Shown: positions 8,530 through 20,283, numbered from the stretch's first letter. The stretch is DNA of 58,780 bases from Pseudomonadota bacterium (GCA_019352035.1 JABBNZ010000017.1:1-58780), one strand, 5' to 3'. Translations and numbers: made by a program. Notes: generated by a model not told the origin, from the sequence alone.

Positions 8530-10160
8530 TGAACACCTCCGCGGAAGAGCAAAACAACGTCCAACGCGACGTCATGGAATATGACGTCGTCATCGTCGGC
8601 GGCGGCCCGGCAGGACTGTCGTGCGCCATCCGGCTGAAGCAGCTCGAGCCCGGGCTCAACGTCTGCCTGCTGGAAAAGGCGGCCGCGGTCGGTGCCCATG
8701 CGCTCTCGGGGGCCGTGATCGAGCCGGGACCGCTCGATGCGCTGGCTCCGGAGTGGCGCGCGTCGCCGCCCGGCATCTGCATCCCCGCCCTCCGGGACGA
8801 GTTCCGGATGCTCACCCGCAAAGGGAGCCTGCGGCTGCCGCTGCCGCCGCAGCTGCACAACCGCGGCAACTTCATCGTCTCACTCGGGCTCCTCACACCC
8901 TGGCTGGCGCAGAAGGCCGAGTCCCTGGGCGTGGACGTATTCCCCGGCTTTGCCGCGGCGGCTGCGCTCATTACGCCCGACGGAACCGTCGCGGGCGTGC
9001 AGCTGGGCGACATGGGGCTCGCGAAGGACGGCAGACCGGGTCCGAACTACACCCCCGGCGCGCAGGTGCGCGCCCGCACCACTATCGTCGCGGAAGGGGC
9101 TCGTGGCAGCCTCGCCAAACAGCTGATCCGCCGCTTCGGACTCGATGCCCGCTCGGCCCCCCAGTCCTACGGGCTCGGCATGAAGGAGCTCTGGCAGCTG
9201 CCCGAGGGCCGCGTGCAGCCCGGGCTCATCCAGCACACGCTCGGCTGGCCGCTCGACTCGCGGACCTACGGCGGCAGCTTCATCTATCACCTGGACGGCA
9301 ATCGCGCCTATGTCGGCTTCGTGGTCGGGCTCGATTACGAGGATCCGCGGCTGATGCCTTTCGAGGCTTTCCAACAGTTCAAGCACCACCCCGGGATCAA
9401 ACCGTTCCTCGAGGGCGGGGAGATCCTTGCGGCCGGCGCACGCACCATCGCCGCCGGCGGCTGGCAGTCGATTCCGCGGCTCGAGATGCCGGGCGCGATG
9501 CTGATCGGCGACTCGGGCGGGGGCGTCAACGTGCCGAAGATCAAAGGCGTCCACCAGGCGATTCGCTCCGGGATGCTCGCGGCGCAGCACCTGGCGGAAA
9601 CCGGCGGCACCGCCGGATTCGATGAGCGCTGGCGCGCCTCCGCTGGCGGGCGGGAGCTGCGCGCGGTGCGCAACTTCAAGCCCGGCTTCAAGCGCGGTCT
9701 CTGGCTGGGGATCGCCAACGCCGGACTCGAGGCGGTCACGGGTGGCCGCACACCCTGGACGCTGGTGAGCCGCACGCCCGATCATGCGCGGCTCAGGCAG
9801 CTGAGCGCCTACGAGAGCCCCGACCGCGGCTGGGTGGAGCGGACGCTGCCCCCGCGGGACCGCCTGGCCTCGGTGTTCTTCGCCTCGACGAGCCACGATG
9901 AGAGCCAGCCGGCGCACCTGAAGGTCCTCGATACGAGCATCTGCATCGAGCGCTGCGCCAAGGAGTTCGGCAACCCCTGCCAGCGCTTCTGCCCGGCCAA
10001 TGTCTACGAGATGGTTGATGACGGCGCCGGCGGCAAGCGGCTGCAGATCAACGCCGCCAACTGCGTGCATTGCAAGGCTTGCGACATCAAGGATCCCTAC
10101 GAGATCATCACCTGGACGCCTCCGGAGGGCGGCTCCGGTCCGAATTACCAATCGTTGTAG
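8529..10160 (+). CDS. Electron transfer flavoprotein-ubiquinone oxidoreductase
   Basis: Inner-membrane-associated FAD/4Fe-4S enzyme passing electrons from ETF (reduced by acyl-CoA dehydrogenases) to ubiquinone. The 543-aa protein has the FAD dinucleotide motif VIVGGGPAG (about 21-29), the middle FAD/quinone region and a C-terminal ferredoxin-like part with the cluster cysteines (CIERCAKEF, then NCVHCKACD). Length and layout match the full ETF-QO family. It is coupled to the upstream SDR and 10 bases ahead of acetoacetyl-CoA synthetase, and so serves the acyl-CoA oxidation block. Confidence 0.94.
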   Translation: MNTSAEEQNNVQRDVMEYDVVIVGGGPAGLSCAIRLKQLEPGLNVCLLEKAAAVGAHALSGAVIEPGPLDALAPEWRASPPGICIPALRDEFRMLTRKGSLRLPLPPQLHNRGNFIVSLGLLTPWLAQKAESLGVDVFPGFAAAAALITPDGTVAGVQLGDMGLAKDGRPGPNYTPGAQVRARTTIVAEGARGSLAKQLIRRFGLDARSAPQSYGLGMKELWQLPEGRVQPGLIQHTLGWPLDSRTYGGSFIYHLDGNRAYVGFVVGLDYEDPRLMPFEAFQQFKHHPGIKPFLEGGEILAAGARTIAAGGWQSIPRLEMPGAMLIGDSGGGVNVPKIKGVHQAIRSGMLAAQHLAETGGTAGFDERWRASAGGRELRAVRNFKPGFKRGLWLGIANAGLEAVTGGRTPWTLVSRTPDHARLRQLSAYESPDRGWVERTLPPRDRLASVFFASTSHDESQPAHLKVLDTSICIERCAKEFGNPCQRFCPANVYEMVDDGAGGKRLQINAANCVHCKACDIKDPYEIITWTPPEGGSGPNYQSL

Positions 10161-10170
10161 CAGCAGGTCC

Positions 10171-12129
<1,959 letters not shown>

Positions 12130-12137
12130 GCCGCATA

Positions 12138-13256
12138 ATGAGCGACGCGGGAGCGGGGACGCTGCGCGAGATCTACGAGCGTCAGATCGCGCAGAGAGGA
12201 TTTCGTGCCGACCCGGCGCAGCTCGCGGTCGTGGCCCGCCTCGATGCGCTGCGCGCGCGCCTCATTGCCGCCCACAGCGAAAGCGGCTCTCTGCGCGGAC
12301 GGCTGATGAGGAGACTGAAGTCCGGGCCTGCGTCGGCGCCGGTGCACGGCGTATACCTCTGGGGACCGGTGGGACGGGGCAAGACCTGGCTCATGGACCT
12401 TTTCTTCCACAGCCTGCCGTTCCCGCAGCGCCGGCGGCGCCACTTCCACCGCTTCATGCACGATGTCCATGCGGAGCTGAAGAGCCTGGGGGAGCTCGAG
12501 GCGCCCCTCGAGACGGTGGCCGAGCGTCTCGCCGCCGAGGTGCGCGTGCTCTGCTTCGATGAGCTCTTCGTCACCGACATCGCGGACGCCATGATCCTCG
12601 CAGGTCTCTTTGGCAGCCTTTTTCGCCGCGGCGTGACTCTCGTGGCGACTTCCAATTCGCCGCCCGGGGACCTCTACCGCGACGGGCTGCAGCGCCAGCG
12701 CTTCTTGCCCGCCATCGAGTTCATCGAGCGCAACGTGGAGGTCATCTGCGCGGGGGGAGAGCGCGATTATCGGCTGCGGCAGCTCACCCAGGCCGGCACC
12801 TATCTGCCCTGCGGGGATGCCAATACCCGCGCGAGGCTGCAGGCGCTCTTCGCGCAGCTCTCGGATCACGCGCACGCGACCGACGGGGCGGTGCAGATCG
12901 AAGGCCGCATCATCCCGGTCGTATGCCAGAGCGAGGGCGCGGTGTGGTTCGAGTTCGAAGCCCTGTGCGAGGGGCCCCGCAGCCAGGACGATTACATCGA
13001 GATCGCACGCAACTATCAGTCGGTCGTGCTCGCCAACGTTCCGGTGCTGGATGCGCTGCGTGAGGATGCGGCGCGCCGCTTCATCGCGCTCATCGATGAG
13101 CTCTACGACCGCTGCGTGAAGCTGGTCGTCTCCGCGGCCGCGCCTCCCGCGCAGCTCTACCGCGGCGAGCGGTTGTCGTTCGAGTTCCAGCGCACGGTGA
13201 GCCGGCTGACGGAGATGCAGAGCGAGGAGTACCTCGCCCGCGAGCACCGGGGTTAG
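12138..13256 (+). CDS. zapE: Cell division ATPase ZapE (AFG1 family)
   Basis: AFG1/LACE1-type P-loop ATPase; E. coli ZapE associates with the Z-ring and alters FtsZ assembly. The 372-aa protein has Walker A GPVGRGKT at 76-83, Walker B in CFDELFVTD at about 139-147, the family block HFHRFMHDVH after Walker A and a sensor-like TSNSPPGDLY. Length equals the family norm. It begins 8 bases after the acetoacetyl-CoA synthetase stop but is functionally unrelated to it. The call is secure at family level; the division role is by homology. Confidence 0.92.
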   Translation: MSDAGAGTLREIYERQIAQRGFRADPAQLAVVARLDALRARLIAAHSESGSLRGRLMRRLKSGPASAPVHGVYLWGPVGRGKTWLMDLFFHSLPFPQRRRRHFHRFMHDVHAELKSLGELEAPLETVAERLAAEVRVLCFDELFVTDIADAMILAGLFGSLFRRGVTLVATSNSPPGDLYRDGLQRQRFLPAIEFIERNVEVICAGGERDYRLRQLTQAGTYLPCGDANTRARLQALFAQLSDHAHATDGAVQIEGRIIPVVCQSEGAVWFEFEALCEGPRSQDDYIEIARNYQSVVLANVPVLDALREDAARRFIALIDELYDRCVKLVVSAAAPPAQLYRGERLSFEFQRTVSRLTEMQSEEYLAREHRG

Positions 13257-13287
13257 GCCGCGCCGCTCGCGGCGGGCCGGCGACCGA

Positions 13288-13646
13288 ATGGAACCGCAAT
13301 CATCTGATGCATTCGGGCGCAGCGGGCCGCGGATCGACGGTATCGATCTGCTGCGCGGCTCGGCGATTCTTTTCGTGCTGCTGAATCACGTCAACATGCG
13401 GCTGGTGCTTGCCCACATCCCCTACGGGGCCGCCCTGCCACCAGTTCTCTTTTCGACGCTCGTGTGGAACGGCCAGGCGGGCGTGCAGATCTTCTTCGCC
13501 ATCTCGGGCTCATCGCCGGCCTCCTGGGAGCGCTGACGGCGCGGCTCTATTCGGAGCCGCTCAATCGGCTGCTGCGCTCGCGATGGCAGCAGGCGCGAGG
13601 CCGCATCGCTGCGGCGCCGCCCGTCCAGAGAGCGATCGAAGGCTGA
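13288..13646 (+). pseudogene. Acyltransferase-3 family remnant with internal deletion
   Basis: The first frame (13288-13536) encodes a typical start of an OafA/acyltransferase-3 membrane protein: IDGIDLLRGSAILFVLLNH and then GVQIFFAISG, where the family normally continues with FLI and about eight more membrane segments. The sequence instead jumps, near 13507-13515, into another frame reading GLLGALTARLYSEPLNRLLR, which looks like the extreme C-terminus of the same family. Only about 115 of about 360 codons remain, out of frame. It therefore looks like one gene that lost roughly 700-900 bases, not two small genes. Confidence 0.75.
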
Positions 13647-13659
13647 GGCGCGATCGCGC

Positions 13660-14856
13660 TCAAGCCTCGGGGAAGAGGCTCGGAAACAGCACGTCCAGCG
13701 TTTCCGCGGGAAAGCGCAGCGTTACGGCACCTTTGGGAGTGTCCGAAGCAAGCAGTCCGACCGCGGTCAGGTCGTTGAGGACCCGGCGCGCGGTGCGCTC
13801 AGGCAGACCCGTGATGCGCTCGATCTCGCCGCGCTGGAATTCACCACGGATCAGTGCCTCTTCCAACAGCCGCGCGGCTTCAGGCCTCAGTCTGTCGCTG
13901 CGCTCGACGTACCGGCGCAACCGCTGTGAGAGCGCATCGAGCTCGAAGAGGCCTGTCATGAACCGCACCTGATCGAGAGCGACCTCGAGGAACCACAGAA
14001 TGAAATCGGTGAGGGCGCGCTGCGACAGATTGCCGCGGCCGTCCAGATCGCCCTGGCGGGGCGTGTCAGCCCGATCCATCATGCTCTTGTACTCGCCTCG
14101 GCTCTTCAATCCGCGTGCCAGACCGCGAGAGATCGACCACAGACCATGGGCGCCTATGCCGGCGAGATGACCCATGGCGTGGGTCATCAGGCGACTGACG
14201 CGGCCGTTGCCATCGGGGAACGGGTGTATGTAGTTCAGTCGATGGTGCGCGGCGGCCATGGCAGTGATGCGGCCGGACTTGCCGAGGCGCTCGAACGCAT
14301 ATCGTTCGGCGAAGTATTTCATGAAGTCGGCAACCCGCTCGCTCGAGGGCGGGATATGGCGCCCGACGGCAACATCATGCTCCGGGACCGACCGCCATGC
14401 TCCGGGCACCATGGTCAGGTCGCCGTGGTCCTCGTGGATGCGAAGCATCTCTTCCGGCGCGTCGCGGTAGAACTCCCCATGCAGCCACTGGATGAATTCC
14501 ACCGACGCCGGTTCGGACAGTCTGCCCTCGGCCGCCATGCGGTCGATCTCGGCCTGGACGCGCACGTGGGCTGCGGCCTCGAGCTGTAGATTGCGCCGGT
14601 GGGCATCATCATCGAGATGGCCGGCAAGGGCGCGCTCGATGTCCTTCGGGCGCGTGTTGTGACCCTCGATGAGATTGCTGTAGTAAGCATTCATGACGCG
14701 CACGAGCGCGGCGAGACTGGCCGCGGTGCGCGGATGAAGCGCCTTGCCCACCGTTGCGGCAGCCGCCGACAATTCGGCGACGAGGTCAGCAATCGCCTCC
14801 CCCGGCTCTTCCAGGCGGGCGGGCTCTATGCGCTGAACGGACTCGACTGCGCTCAT
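13660..14856 (-). CDS. Fic family protein (putative AMPylase) with C-terminal winged helix
   Basis: Fic enzymes transfer AMP or other nucleotide parts to target proteins. The 398-aa product has the full motif [12 protein letters not shown] at 211-222 and the N-terminal inhibitory motif (S/T)xxxE(G/N) as SNLIEG at 60-65, so it is a class II, self-inhibited type. The last about 70 residues ([20 protein letters not shown] and [15 protein letters not shown]) look like a winged HTH, suggesting autoregulation. The ATG at 14856 (MSAVESVQ) is chosen over an upstream TTG at 14886. No obvious antitoxin partner is adjacent. The upstream DNA is AT-rich and full of repeats. Confidence 0.9.
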   Translation of the reverse strand: MSAVESVQRIEPARLEEPGEAIADLVAELSAAAATVGKALHPRTAASLAALVRVMNAYYSNLIEGHNTRPKDIERALAGHLDDDAHRRNLQLEAAAHVRVQAEIDRMAAEGRLSEPASVEFIQWLHGEFYRDAPEEMLRIHEDHGDLTMVPGAWRSVPEHDVAVGRHIPPSSERVADFMKYFAERYAFERLGKSGRITAMAAAHHRLNYIHPFPDGNGRVSRLMTHAMGHLAGIGAHGLWSISRGLARGLKSRGEYKSMMDRADTPRQGDLDGRGNLSQRALTDFILWFLEVALDQVRFMTGLFELDALSQRLRRYVERSDRLRPEAARLLEEALIRGEFQRGEIERITGLPERTARRVLNDLTAVGLLASDTPKGAVTLRFPAETLDVLFPSLFPEA

Positions 14857-15009
14857 TTTGGCCGATCTTGGATTATTATAATGCAATGATAATCAAGATA
14901 TTATAGCATCGTCTTGGATATTTTGGCCGATCTCCTGGCTGATCTCCTGGCCGATCTCCTGGCCGATCTCGCCAGGGCGCTATTCGCTGGCCGATTCTTT
15001 GGCCGATCC
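14856..15009. repeat. Repeat-rich region upstream of fic: 12-base tandem array and three TTTGGCCGATC copies
   Basis: GGCCGATCTCCT is repeated 3.8 times at 14925-14970 (second unit with one change, GGCTGATCTCCT). The core TTTGGCCGATC recurs at 14857, 14922 and 14998, the first copy immediately abutting the fic start codon. Between copies is AT-rich DNA with two minus-strand TATAAT boxes (14880-14875 and 14905-14900) and an imperfect GATTATTA/TGATAATC inverted pair. This looks like a promoter-operator zone for fic. Confidence 0.6.
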
Positions 15010-15130
15010 CTGGGCGGCACAGGCCATTGATTCAGAACGATGTTTCTTTCTCCAAAGCTCGCCGCACGGCCTTCGGTGGCCGATCCCGGCCTCCCGGGCC
15101 GCCGAGGCACCTTCGGCGTCTCGCCGCCGT

Positions 15131-18100
15131 TCACTCCCGTGCAGCGGTCTTCGCGCGCTCGAGCTGCTCGGTGAGGCGCGGCTCGGAGACGCGCATGACG
15201 GTCTTGAGGTCCTGGGCGAAAAGTGAGACCCGGAACTCCTCGATCATCCAGTGTAGCTGCGCCAGCTCGGCCCGCCCCCCCTCCCCCTGGGCTGCTCGAA
15301 GTCCGTGCAGCGCCGCCACGAATGGGCGCACCCGGGAGGCCAGCTCCTCGTCGCGGCGCGCTTCGGCGGGCAGGCGCCCGAGCCGGCGCGCGATGGCTTT
15401 CAGATAACGCGGCAGGTGCCCGAGCCATGGGTCTGGCGTCGACTCGATGAAATCGGGCGGCAACAGCATCGCGAGCTGCGTGTTGATGTCGGCGAGCGCG
15501 TTGGCGGCATTCCGGGCCGCACCCATGGCACCGCGCACTGCGCGCCATTCCCGCAGGATGCTCCCGACAGTCCCCAGCAGCCGGGTGCCCCTCTCCTCGA
15601 GCCTCGCCTTCCCGTCCTCCAGACGCCGGCTGAACGCCTCGCGGCTGCGCGGCAGCGGTGCCTCGGGAGGCACGAAGCTGTCCAGGAAGATCCGCTGCAC
15701 CATCGCATCGGGCAGCGGCTGCGCCAGCTCGAGGCCGCGGCTCTGCAGCACGAGCTCCCGATCCTCCGTGATGCGCTTCTGCCAGTAGCGAGCCTGTTGC
15801 GGCAAAGCGAGAACCGAGAGCCGGCCGACACCCCGGCGCGACTTCTCCTGCGCGAGCGCGGCGCTGCGGGCTTCCACCAGCGCAACCCCGGCTCCACGAT
15901 CCTCCAGCGCCGGAAATACCGTCAGGAGCAGCCGGTTGCGCTCGACCTCCCGGCTCTCGGGCAGCTCGCCGAAATCCCACTGGCGGTGCAGCGCCGGCGC
16001 CGACTCCGGTGCCGGACGGGTGCTCGCCGCGGGCCCGAGCACCTTGCGTCTGAGCGCCGCGAGATCGCGGCCTTCGGCGAGCACGCGATCCTGCGCGTCC
16101 ACGACCCGAATGTTCATCCGCAGCCAGTCGGGCAGCGGCAGCGCCGCGAGGTCCGCCGCAGTCACGGAATCCCCGATCCTGCCCGACACCCAGGCGGCAA
16201 GTCCCGCATGAAAGCCGGGCGGAGCCGCCCCCGCTGAGCCAGCGGCGTCCGGCCGTGCGGTCAGCTCATCCAGTGCCTGACGGGCGTGCTCGGGGACGGG
16301 CACGAGAAGCTTGCGCTGCGCCTTCGGCAGCTCTCGCAACACGGCGATGATCTTCTCCAGCCGCCAGCCCGGAACCAGCCAGGCGATATGGTCCGCCTGC
16401 AACGCATCGAGCAGCAGGTCGGGAATGATCAACGTGACGCCGTCATCGGCTTCCCCCGGCTCGAACCGGTACCGCAGCGGCAGGCGGTTCGCGCCGACTT
16501 CGAGCGTGTCGGGAAAGCGCTCCTCGGCGGCTTCCGGCGCCGCTCGCAACATCAGGTCCGCACGGGACATGTGCAGCAGCCGCGGCTCGCGGCGCTCGGC
16601 ATGCGCGCGCCACTGCTCGAAATCGGCGACCGAGCTGATCCGCTCCGGAACCCGCGCCGCGTAAAATTCGAGCTGTTGCTCTTCGCCGGCGAGAATGTCG
16701 CGCCGGCGGACCTTCGCTTCCAGCGCCTCGATCTCGCGCCTCAGGGCGCGGTTCGCATCGAGGAAGTCACCGTGCACGCGGGCCCGCCCGGGCTCGCCTG
16801 CGACATCCAACAGCGCCTCGCGGATGAAGATGCTGCGCGCCTCCCGGGGAGCGATGGGCCCGTAGTTGACGCGCCGCCCCGAGGCGAGCGGCAAGCCATG
16901 GAGCGACACCGACTCGGCGGCGGCCACGAAGCCGCGGCTGGCGACCCAGTGAGGCTCGCTGTAGCTGCGCCTGACGAGATGCGCTCCCGCGCGCTCGATC
17001 CATGCGGGATTGACCGACGCCACCATGCGGGCATAGAGGCGGGTGGTCTCGAGCAGGCTCCCGGCGACGATCCACTTGGGCGGCCTCGCCGCCAGCGGCG
17101 TGCCCGGAGCGATCACGAATTTCAGGCCGCGCGGACCCTGGTATTCGCGCTTCTGATCGAGCGCGCCGACCGAGCCGAGAAATCCGCTGAGGATGCCCTG
17201 GTGCAGATCCGCATAGCTCGCCGGCGCGTGCTGCGGCCTCAGGTCGAGCTCACGGACGCTGCGCGTGAGCTGGTGGTGCAGGTCCTGCCATTCGCGCATG
17301 CGCAGGAACGAGAGGAAATGCTCGCGGCACCACCTGCGCAGTTGATTGCCGGACAGTGCGGCCGCCTGCTCGCCGAAGGCGCGCCAGAGATTGAGCACCG
17401 TGACGAAATCGGATCGGCTGTCGGCGAAGAGCGCATGCTTCTCGTCCGCCTGTTGTTGCATGTCGGCGGGACGGTCGCGCGGGTCCTGGGCCTCCAGGAA
17501 GGCCGCGATCACCAGCATCTCGGTCAGGCACCGCTGCCGCGCGGCGGCAAGCAGCATGCGCCCGAGCCGCGGGTCCACCGGGAGTCCCGCGATCTGGCGC
17601 CCGAGCGGCGTCACGCGCCGCTCTTGATCCATCGCCTGCAGCTCCTCGAGGAGCCGCACACCGTCGTTGATGAGCCGGGTATCGGGCGGGTCGAGGAACG
17701 GAAAGCTCTCCGGGTCGCCAAGACCCAGCACCGCCATCCGCAGGATGACGCTCGCCAGATTGGTGCGCAGGATCTCCGGGGACGTGAACGCCTCGCGGGC
17801 GGCGAAGTCCTCTTCGGAGAAAAGCCGGATGCAGATACCAAAGGCCTCACGGCCGCAGCGGCCCTTGCGCTGCTCGGCGCTGGCGCGGGAGATGCGCTCG
17901 ACGTGCAGACGCTGCACTTTGCCGCGCGGGCTGTAGCGGCTGATGCGCGCGAGGCCCGAGTCGATCACGTAGCGGATGCCGGGCACCGTGAGGGATGTTT
18001 CCGCGACGTTGGTGGCGAGAATCACCCGGCTTTTCGCGTGCCTCTGGAAGATGCGCTGCTGATCGGCGGCCGAGAGCCGCGCATAGAGAGGCAACACCTC

Positions 18101-18907
18101 GGTGTCGGCCAGGCGCGCCTTGGAGAGAGCGTCCGCCGCTTCGCGGATGTGCTTCTCCCCGGGAAGAAAGACCAGCGTGTCGGCGCGCGCGCCGCCGCCT
18201 CCCCCGGAATCGAGCTCGCGAACGGCCTCCACGATCCCTTCGGGCAGGGAGAGCTCGGCGGCATCCTCGTCTTCAGCGACGAGGGGGCGGTATCGGACTT
18301 CGATCGGGTAGCTGCGGCCCGACACCTCGATGATCGGAGCCCCGCCAAAGAACGCCGCCAGTCTCTGCGGATCGATCGTCGCCGAGGTCACGACCAGCTT
18401 GAGGTCCGGCCGCTTCGGCAGCAGGGTCTTCAACACCCCGAGGAGAAGATCGATATTGAGAGTGCGCTCGTGCGCCTCATCGATGATCAGTGCCTCGTAG
18501 CGGCGCAGCTGCGGATCGCTTTCGAGCTCCTGCAGGAGGATGCCGTCCGTCATCAGCTTCACGCGCGTGCCGGAACCCGTGCGGTCGGTGAAGCGCACCT
18601 GGTACCCCACCGCCCCTCCGACCGTGGCGTGCAGCTCCTCGGCAAGGCGCGTGGCCAGGGCGCGCGCGGCGATCCTGCGCGGCTGGGTATGGCCGATCAG
18701 TCCGCGTGCGCCGCACCCCGCCTCGAGGCAAAGCTTCGGCAGCTGCGTCGATTTGCCGGAGCCGGTGGCGCCGCAGACGATGATCGCCTGATGCCGCGCC
18801 AGTACCGCGAGAATCTGCTCCCGATGCGCGGTGATGGGCAGCGCCGAGTCGTATTCGAGCCTGACAGGGAGCGCGGGCCGCGGCCCGCCGCGGGCGGAAT
18901 CCTCCAT
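15131..18907 (-). CDS. hrpA: ATP-dependent RNA helicase HrpA
   Basis: Large DEAH-box helicase; in E. coli it acts in mRNA processing and ribosome rescue. The 1258-aa protein has Walker A GATGSGKST (46-54), DEAH at 143-146, SAT motif III, the motif VI region QRKGRCGREAFG, and the long C-terminal region with the OB-fold and HrpA-specific DUF3418 segment. The length (about 1,250-1,300 in the family) rules out the shorter HrpB. Many long frames on the opposite strand here are GC-driven shadows. It reads away from hppD, with a hairpin/repeat zone between them. Confidence 0.95.
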   Translation of the reverse strand: MEDSARGGPRPALPVRLEYDSALPITAHREQILAVLARHQAIIVCGATGSGKSTQLPKLCLEAGCGARGLIGHTQPRRIAARALATRLAEELHATVGGAVGYQVRFTDRTGSGTRVKLMTDGILLQELESDPQLRRYEALIIDEAHERTLNIDLLLGVLKTLLPKRPDLKLVVTSATIDPQRLAAFFGGAPIIEVSGRSYPIEVRYRPLVAEDEDAAELSLPEGIVEAVRELDSGGGGGARADTLVFLPGEKHIREAADALSKARLADTEVLPLYARLSAADQQRIFQRHAKSRVILATNVAETSLTVPGIRYVIDSGLARISRYSPRGKVQRLHVERISRASAEQRKGRCGREAFGICIRLFSEEDFAAREAFTSPEILRTNLASVILRMAVLGLGDPESFPFLDPPDTRLINDGVRLLEELQAMDQERRVTPLGRQIAGLPVDPRLGRMLLAAARQRCLTEMLVIAAFLEAQDPRDRPADMQQQADEKHALFADSRSDFVTVLNLWRAFGEQAAALSGNQLRRWCREHFLSFLRMREWQDLHHQLTRSVRELDLRPQHAPASYADLHQGILSGFLGSVGALDQKREYQGPRGLKFVIAPGTPLAARPPKWIVAGSLLETTRLYARMVASVNPAWIERAGAHLVRRSYSEPHWVASRGFVAAAESVSLHGLPLASGRRVNYGPIAPREARSIFIREALLDVAGEPGRARVHGDFLDANRALRREIEALEAKVRRRDILAGEEQQLEFYAARVPERISSVADFEQWRAHAERREPRLLHMSRADLMLRAAPEAAEERFPDTLEVGANRLPLRYRFEPGEADDGVTLIIPDLLLDALQADHIAWLVPGWRLEKIIAVLRELPKAQRKLLVPVPEHARQALDELTARPDAAGSAGAAPPGFHAGLAAWVSGRIGDSVTAADLAALPLPDWLRMNIRVVDAQDRVLAEGRDLAALRRKVLGPAASTRPAPESAPALHRQWDFGELPESREVERNRLLLTVFPALEDRGAGVALVEARSAALAQEKSRRGVGRLSVLALPQQARYWQKRITEDRELVLQSRGLELAQPLPDAMVQRIFLDSFVPPEAPLPRSREAFSRRLEDGKARLEERGTRLLGTVGSILREWRAVRGAMGAARNAANALADINTQLAMLLPPDFIESTPDPWLGHLPRYLKAIARRLGRLPAEARRDEELASRVRPFVAALHGLRAAQGEGGRAELAQLHWMIEEFRVSLFAQDLKTVMRVSEPRLTEQLERAKTAARE

Positions 18908-18990
18908 CCGCGCAAGTGTAATTCAGCGCCGGCTGAATCCACAGGCGGCGCATGATGCGTAGGCACAGGGGCGTTGCCCGCCCCAGCGCT

Positions 18991-19017
18991 GGGCCGGGCA
19001 GGAGCCCGGATCCAGCG
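18991..19017. repeat. 27-base direct repeat, copy 1
   Basis: The copy starts GGGCCGGGCAGGAGCCCGG and is identical over 27 bases to 19158-19184. Each copy contains a CCGGGC-AGGA-GCCCGG stem. The preceding bases contain a CCAGCGCTGG palindrome. The two copies bracket about 140 bases between hrpA and hppD. Confidence 0.7.
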
Positions 19018-19117
19018 CTTCATCGGAGCTCCCCATGCACGCATGTCCACCCGAATCATGAAGCGGCACGAGCATGTGACAGGCACACGGAGGTGCCCCG
19101 CCGCCGCAGGTGGCGGA

Positions 19118-19152
19118 GCCTCGGGCAAAAAACCGCGCTTTTTGCCCGAGGC
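19118..19152. terminator. Strong 14-bp hairpin, bidirectional terminator between hppD and hrpA
   Basis: GCCTCGGGCAAAAA (19118-19131) pairs perfectly with TTTTTGCCCGAGGC (19139-19152) around a 7-base loop. With A-runs and T-runs inside the stem, it looks like a stem-T-run terminator in either direction. It lies about 40 bases beyond the hppD stop, so ending hppD transcription before hrpA is the likely role. Confidence 0.75.
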
Positions 19153-19157
19153 GCGCG

Positions 19158-19184
19158 GGGCCGGGCAGGAGCCCGGATCCAGCG
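19158..19184. repeat. 27-base direct repeat, copy 2
   Basis: Identical to 18991-19017, with the same internal CCGGGC/GCCCGG stem. It ends 7 bases before the hppD stop codon. Together with copy 1 it frames the terminator hairpin, which suggests an inserted intergenic repeat element. Confidence 0.7.
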
Positions 19185-19191
19185 CGATCAA

Positions 19192-20241
19192 CTAAATCAC
19201 GCCGCGGCGGATCTGGTCCTGCTCGATCGACTCGAAGAGCGCGCGGAAATTGCCCTCGCCGAAGCCCTCATTGCCCTTGCGCTGGATGATCTCGAAGAAG
19301 ATCGGCCCGATCACGTTGCAGGTGAAGATCTGCAACAGCAGGCCCTCACCGCGGTCGGGATTGCCGTCGATCAGGATGCGCCGGCGGCGCAACTCCTCCA
19401 GCGGCTCCCGATGGCCCTGCACGCGCGCATCGACGCCCTCGTAATACGTGTCGGGCGTGTCCTGGAAGGCGAGCCCGCGGCCGCGCAGCGCATCGACCGT
19501 CCGATAGATGTCCTCGGTACCGAGCGCGATGTGCTGAATCCCTTCGCCGTGATACTCGCGCAGATACTCCTCGATCTGGCTCTTGTCGTCCTGCGACTCG
19601 TTGATGGGAATGCGGATCTTCCCGCAGGGACTGGTCATGGCGCGCGAGAAGAGGCCGGTCTGTTTGCCCTCGATGTCGAAGTAACGAATCTCGCGGAAGT
19701 TGAACAGCTTCTCGTAGAAGCCCTTCCACAGGTTCATGTGGCCGCGCTGCACGTTGTGGGTGAGATGGTCGATGCAAGTGAGACCGGCATCCTCGACGGA
19801 GCCGGGAGCGACAGGCCGGAAATCCACGTCGTAGATCGAGCTGCCACCGTATCGGTCGACCAGGTAGATGAGCGAGCCGCCGATACCCTCGATGCAGGGA
19901 ATGTTGAGCTCCATCGGACCCGCGCTCTGGGGACCCGGCTTGGCGCCAAGCTCGAGCGCGCGGCGATAGGCATACGCCGCGTCCTGGACGCGGAACGCCA
20001 TCGCGCAGGCGGACGGACCGTGCTGACGGGCAAATTGTTGCGCGAAGGATTCCGGCTCGGCGTTGATGATGAAGTTGATGGCCCCCTGGCCATGCAGCGT
20101 TACGTTCTTGGACCGATGGCGCGCCCTGACCGGGAAGCCCATGCGCTCGAAGAGCGTCCGCAGCAGCTGCGGGTCGGACGCGGTGTACTCCACGAACTCG
20201 AACCCGTCGGTGCCCATCGGGTTATCGCGCGATTGGACCAT
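19192..20241 (-). CDS. hppD: 4-hydroxyphenylpyruvate dioxygenase
   Basis: Non-haem Fe(II) dioxygenase turning 4-hydroxyphenylpyruvate into homogentisate in tyrosine breakdown. The 349-aa protein has two VOC-type halves; the iron ligands are visible as His in CIDHLTHNV, His in GIQHIALGTEDI and Glu in GPIFFEIIQRKG, and the C-terminal GFGEGNFRALFES is typical. The ATG at 20241 has GGAG six bases upstream. A minus-strand TATAAT at 20283-20278 gives a short leader containing a GTTGC-N4-GCAAC inverted repeat. Homogentisate dioxygenase is not in the window. Confidence 0.95.
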   Translation of the reverse strand: MVQSRDNPMGTDGFEFVEYTASDPQLLRTLFERMGFPVRARHRSKNVTLHGQGAINFIINAEPESFAQQFARQHGPSACAMAFRVQDAAYAYRRALELGAKPGPQSAGPMELNIPCIEGIGGSLIYLVDRYGGSSIYDVDFRPVAPGSVEDAGLTCIDHLTHNVQRGHMNLWKGFYEKLFNFREIRYFDIEGKQTGLFSRAMTSPCGKIRIPINESQDDKSQIEEYLREYHGEGIQHIALGTEDIYRTVDALRGRGLAFQDTPDTYYEGVDARVQGHREPLEELRRRRILIDGNPDRGEGLLLQIFTCNVIGPIFFEIIQRKGNEGFGEGNFRALFESIEQDQIRRGVI

Positions 20242-20262
20242 TTACATCTCCGCCAGCATCTG

Positions 20263-20283
20263 GTTGCGTTTGCAACTATTATA
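20263..20283 (-). promoter_or_regulatory. hppD -10 box and adjacent inverted repeat
   Basis: On the minus strand a consensus TATAAT occupies 20283-20278. Directly downstream GTTGC and GCAAC arms (20263-20267 and 20272-20276) flank a 4-base spacer, a possible repressor site between -10 and the start codon. No clear -35 is visible. Confidence 0.5.

Noticed and set aside
13409-13972. 187-codon plus-strand frame
   Set aside because: Mostly antisense of the fic 3' part, joined to a shadow of the acyltransferase remnant.
14925-14970. Short tandem array considered as CRISPR
   Set aside because: 12-base units in direct contact without spacers and no cas genes.
16286-18955. 889-codon open frame on the plus strand
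   Set aside because: Antisense of hrpA; hrpA has full helicase motifs, this has none.
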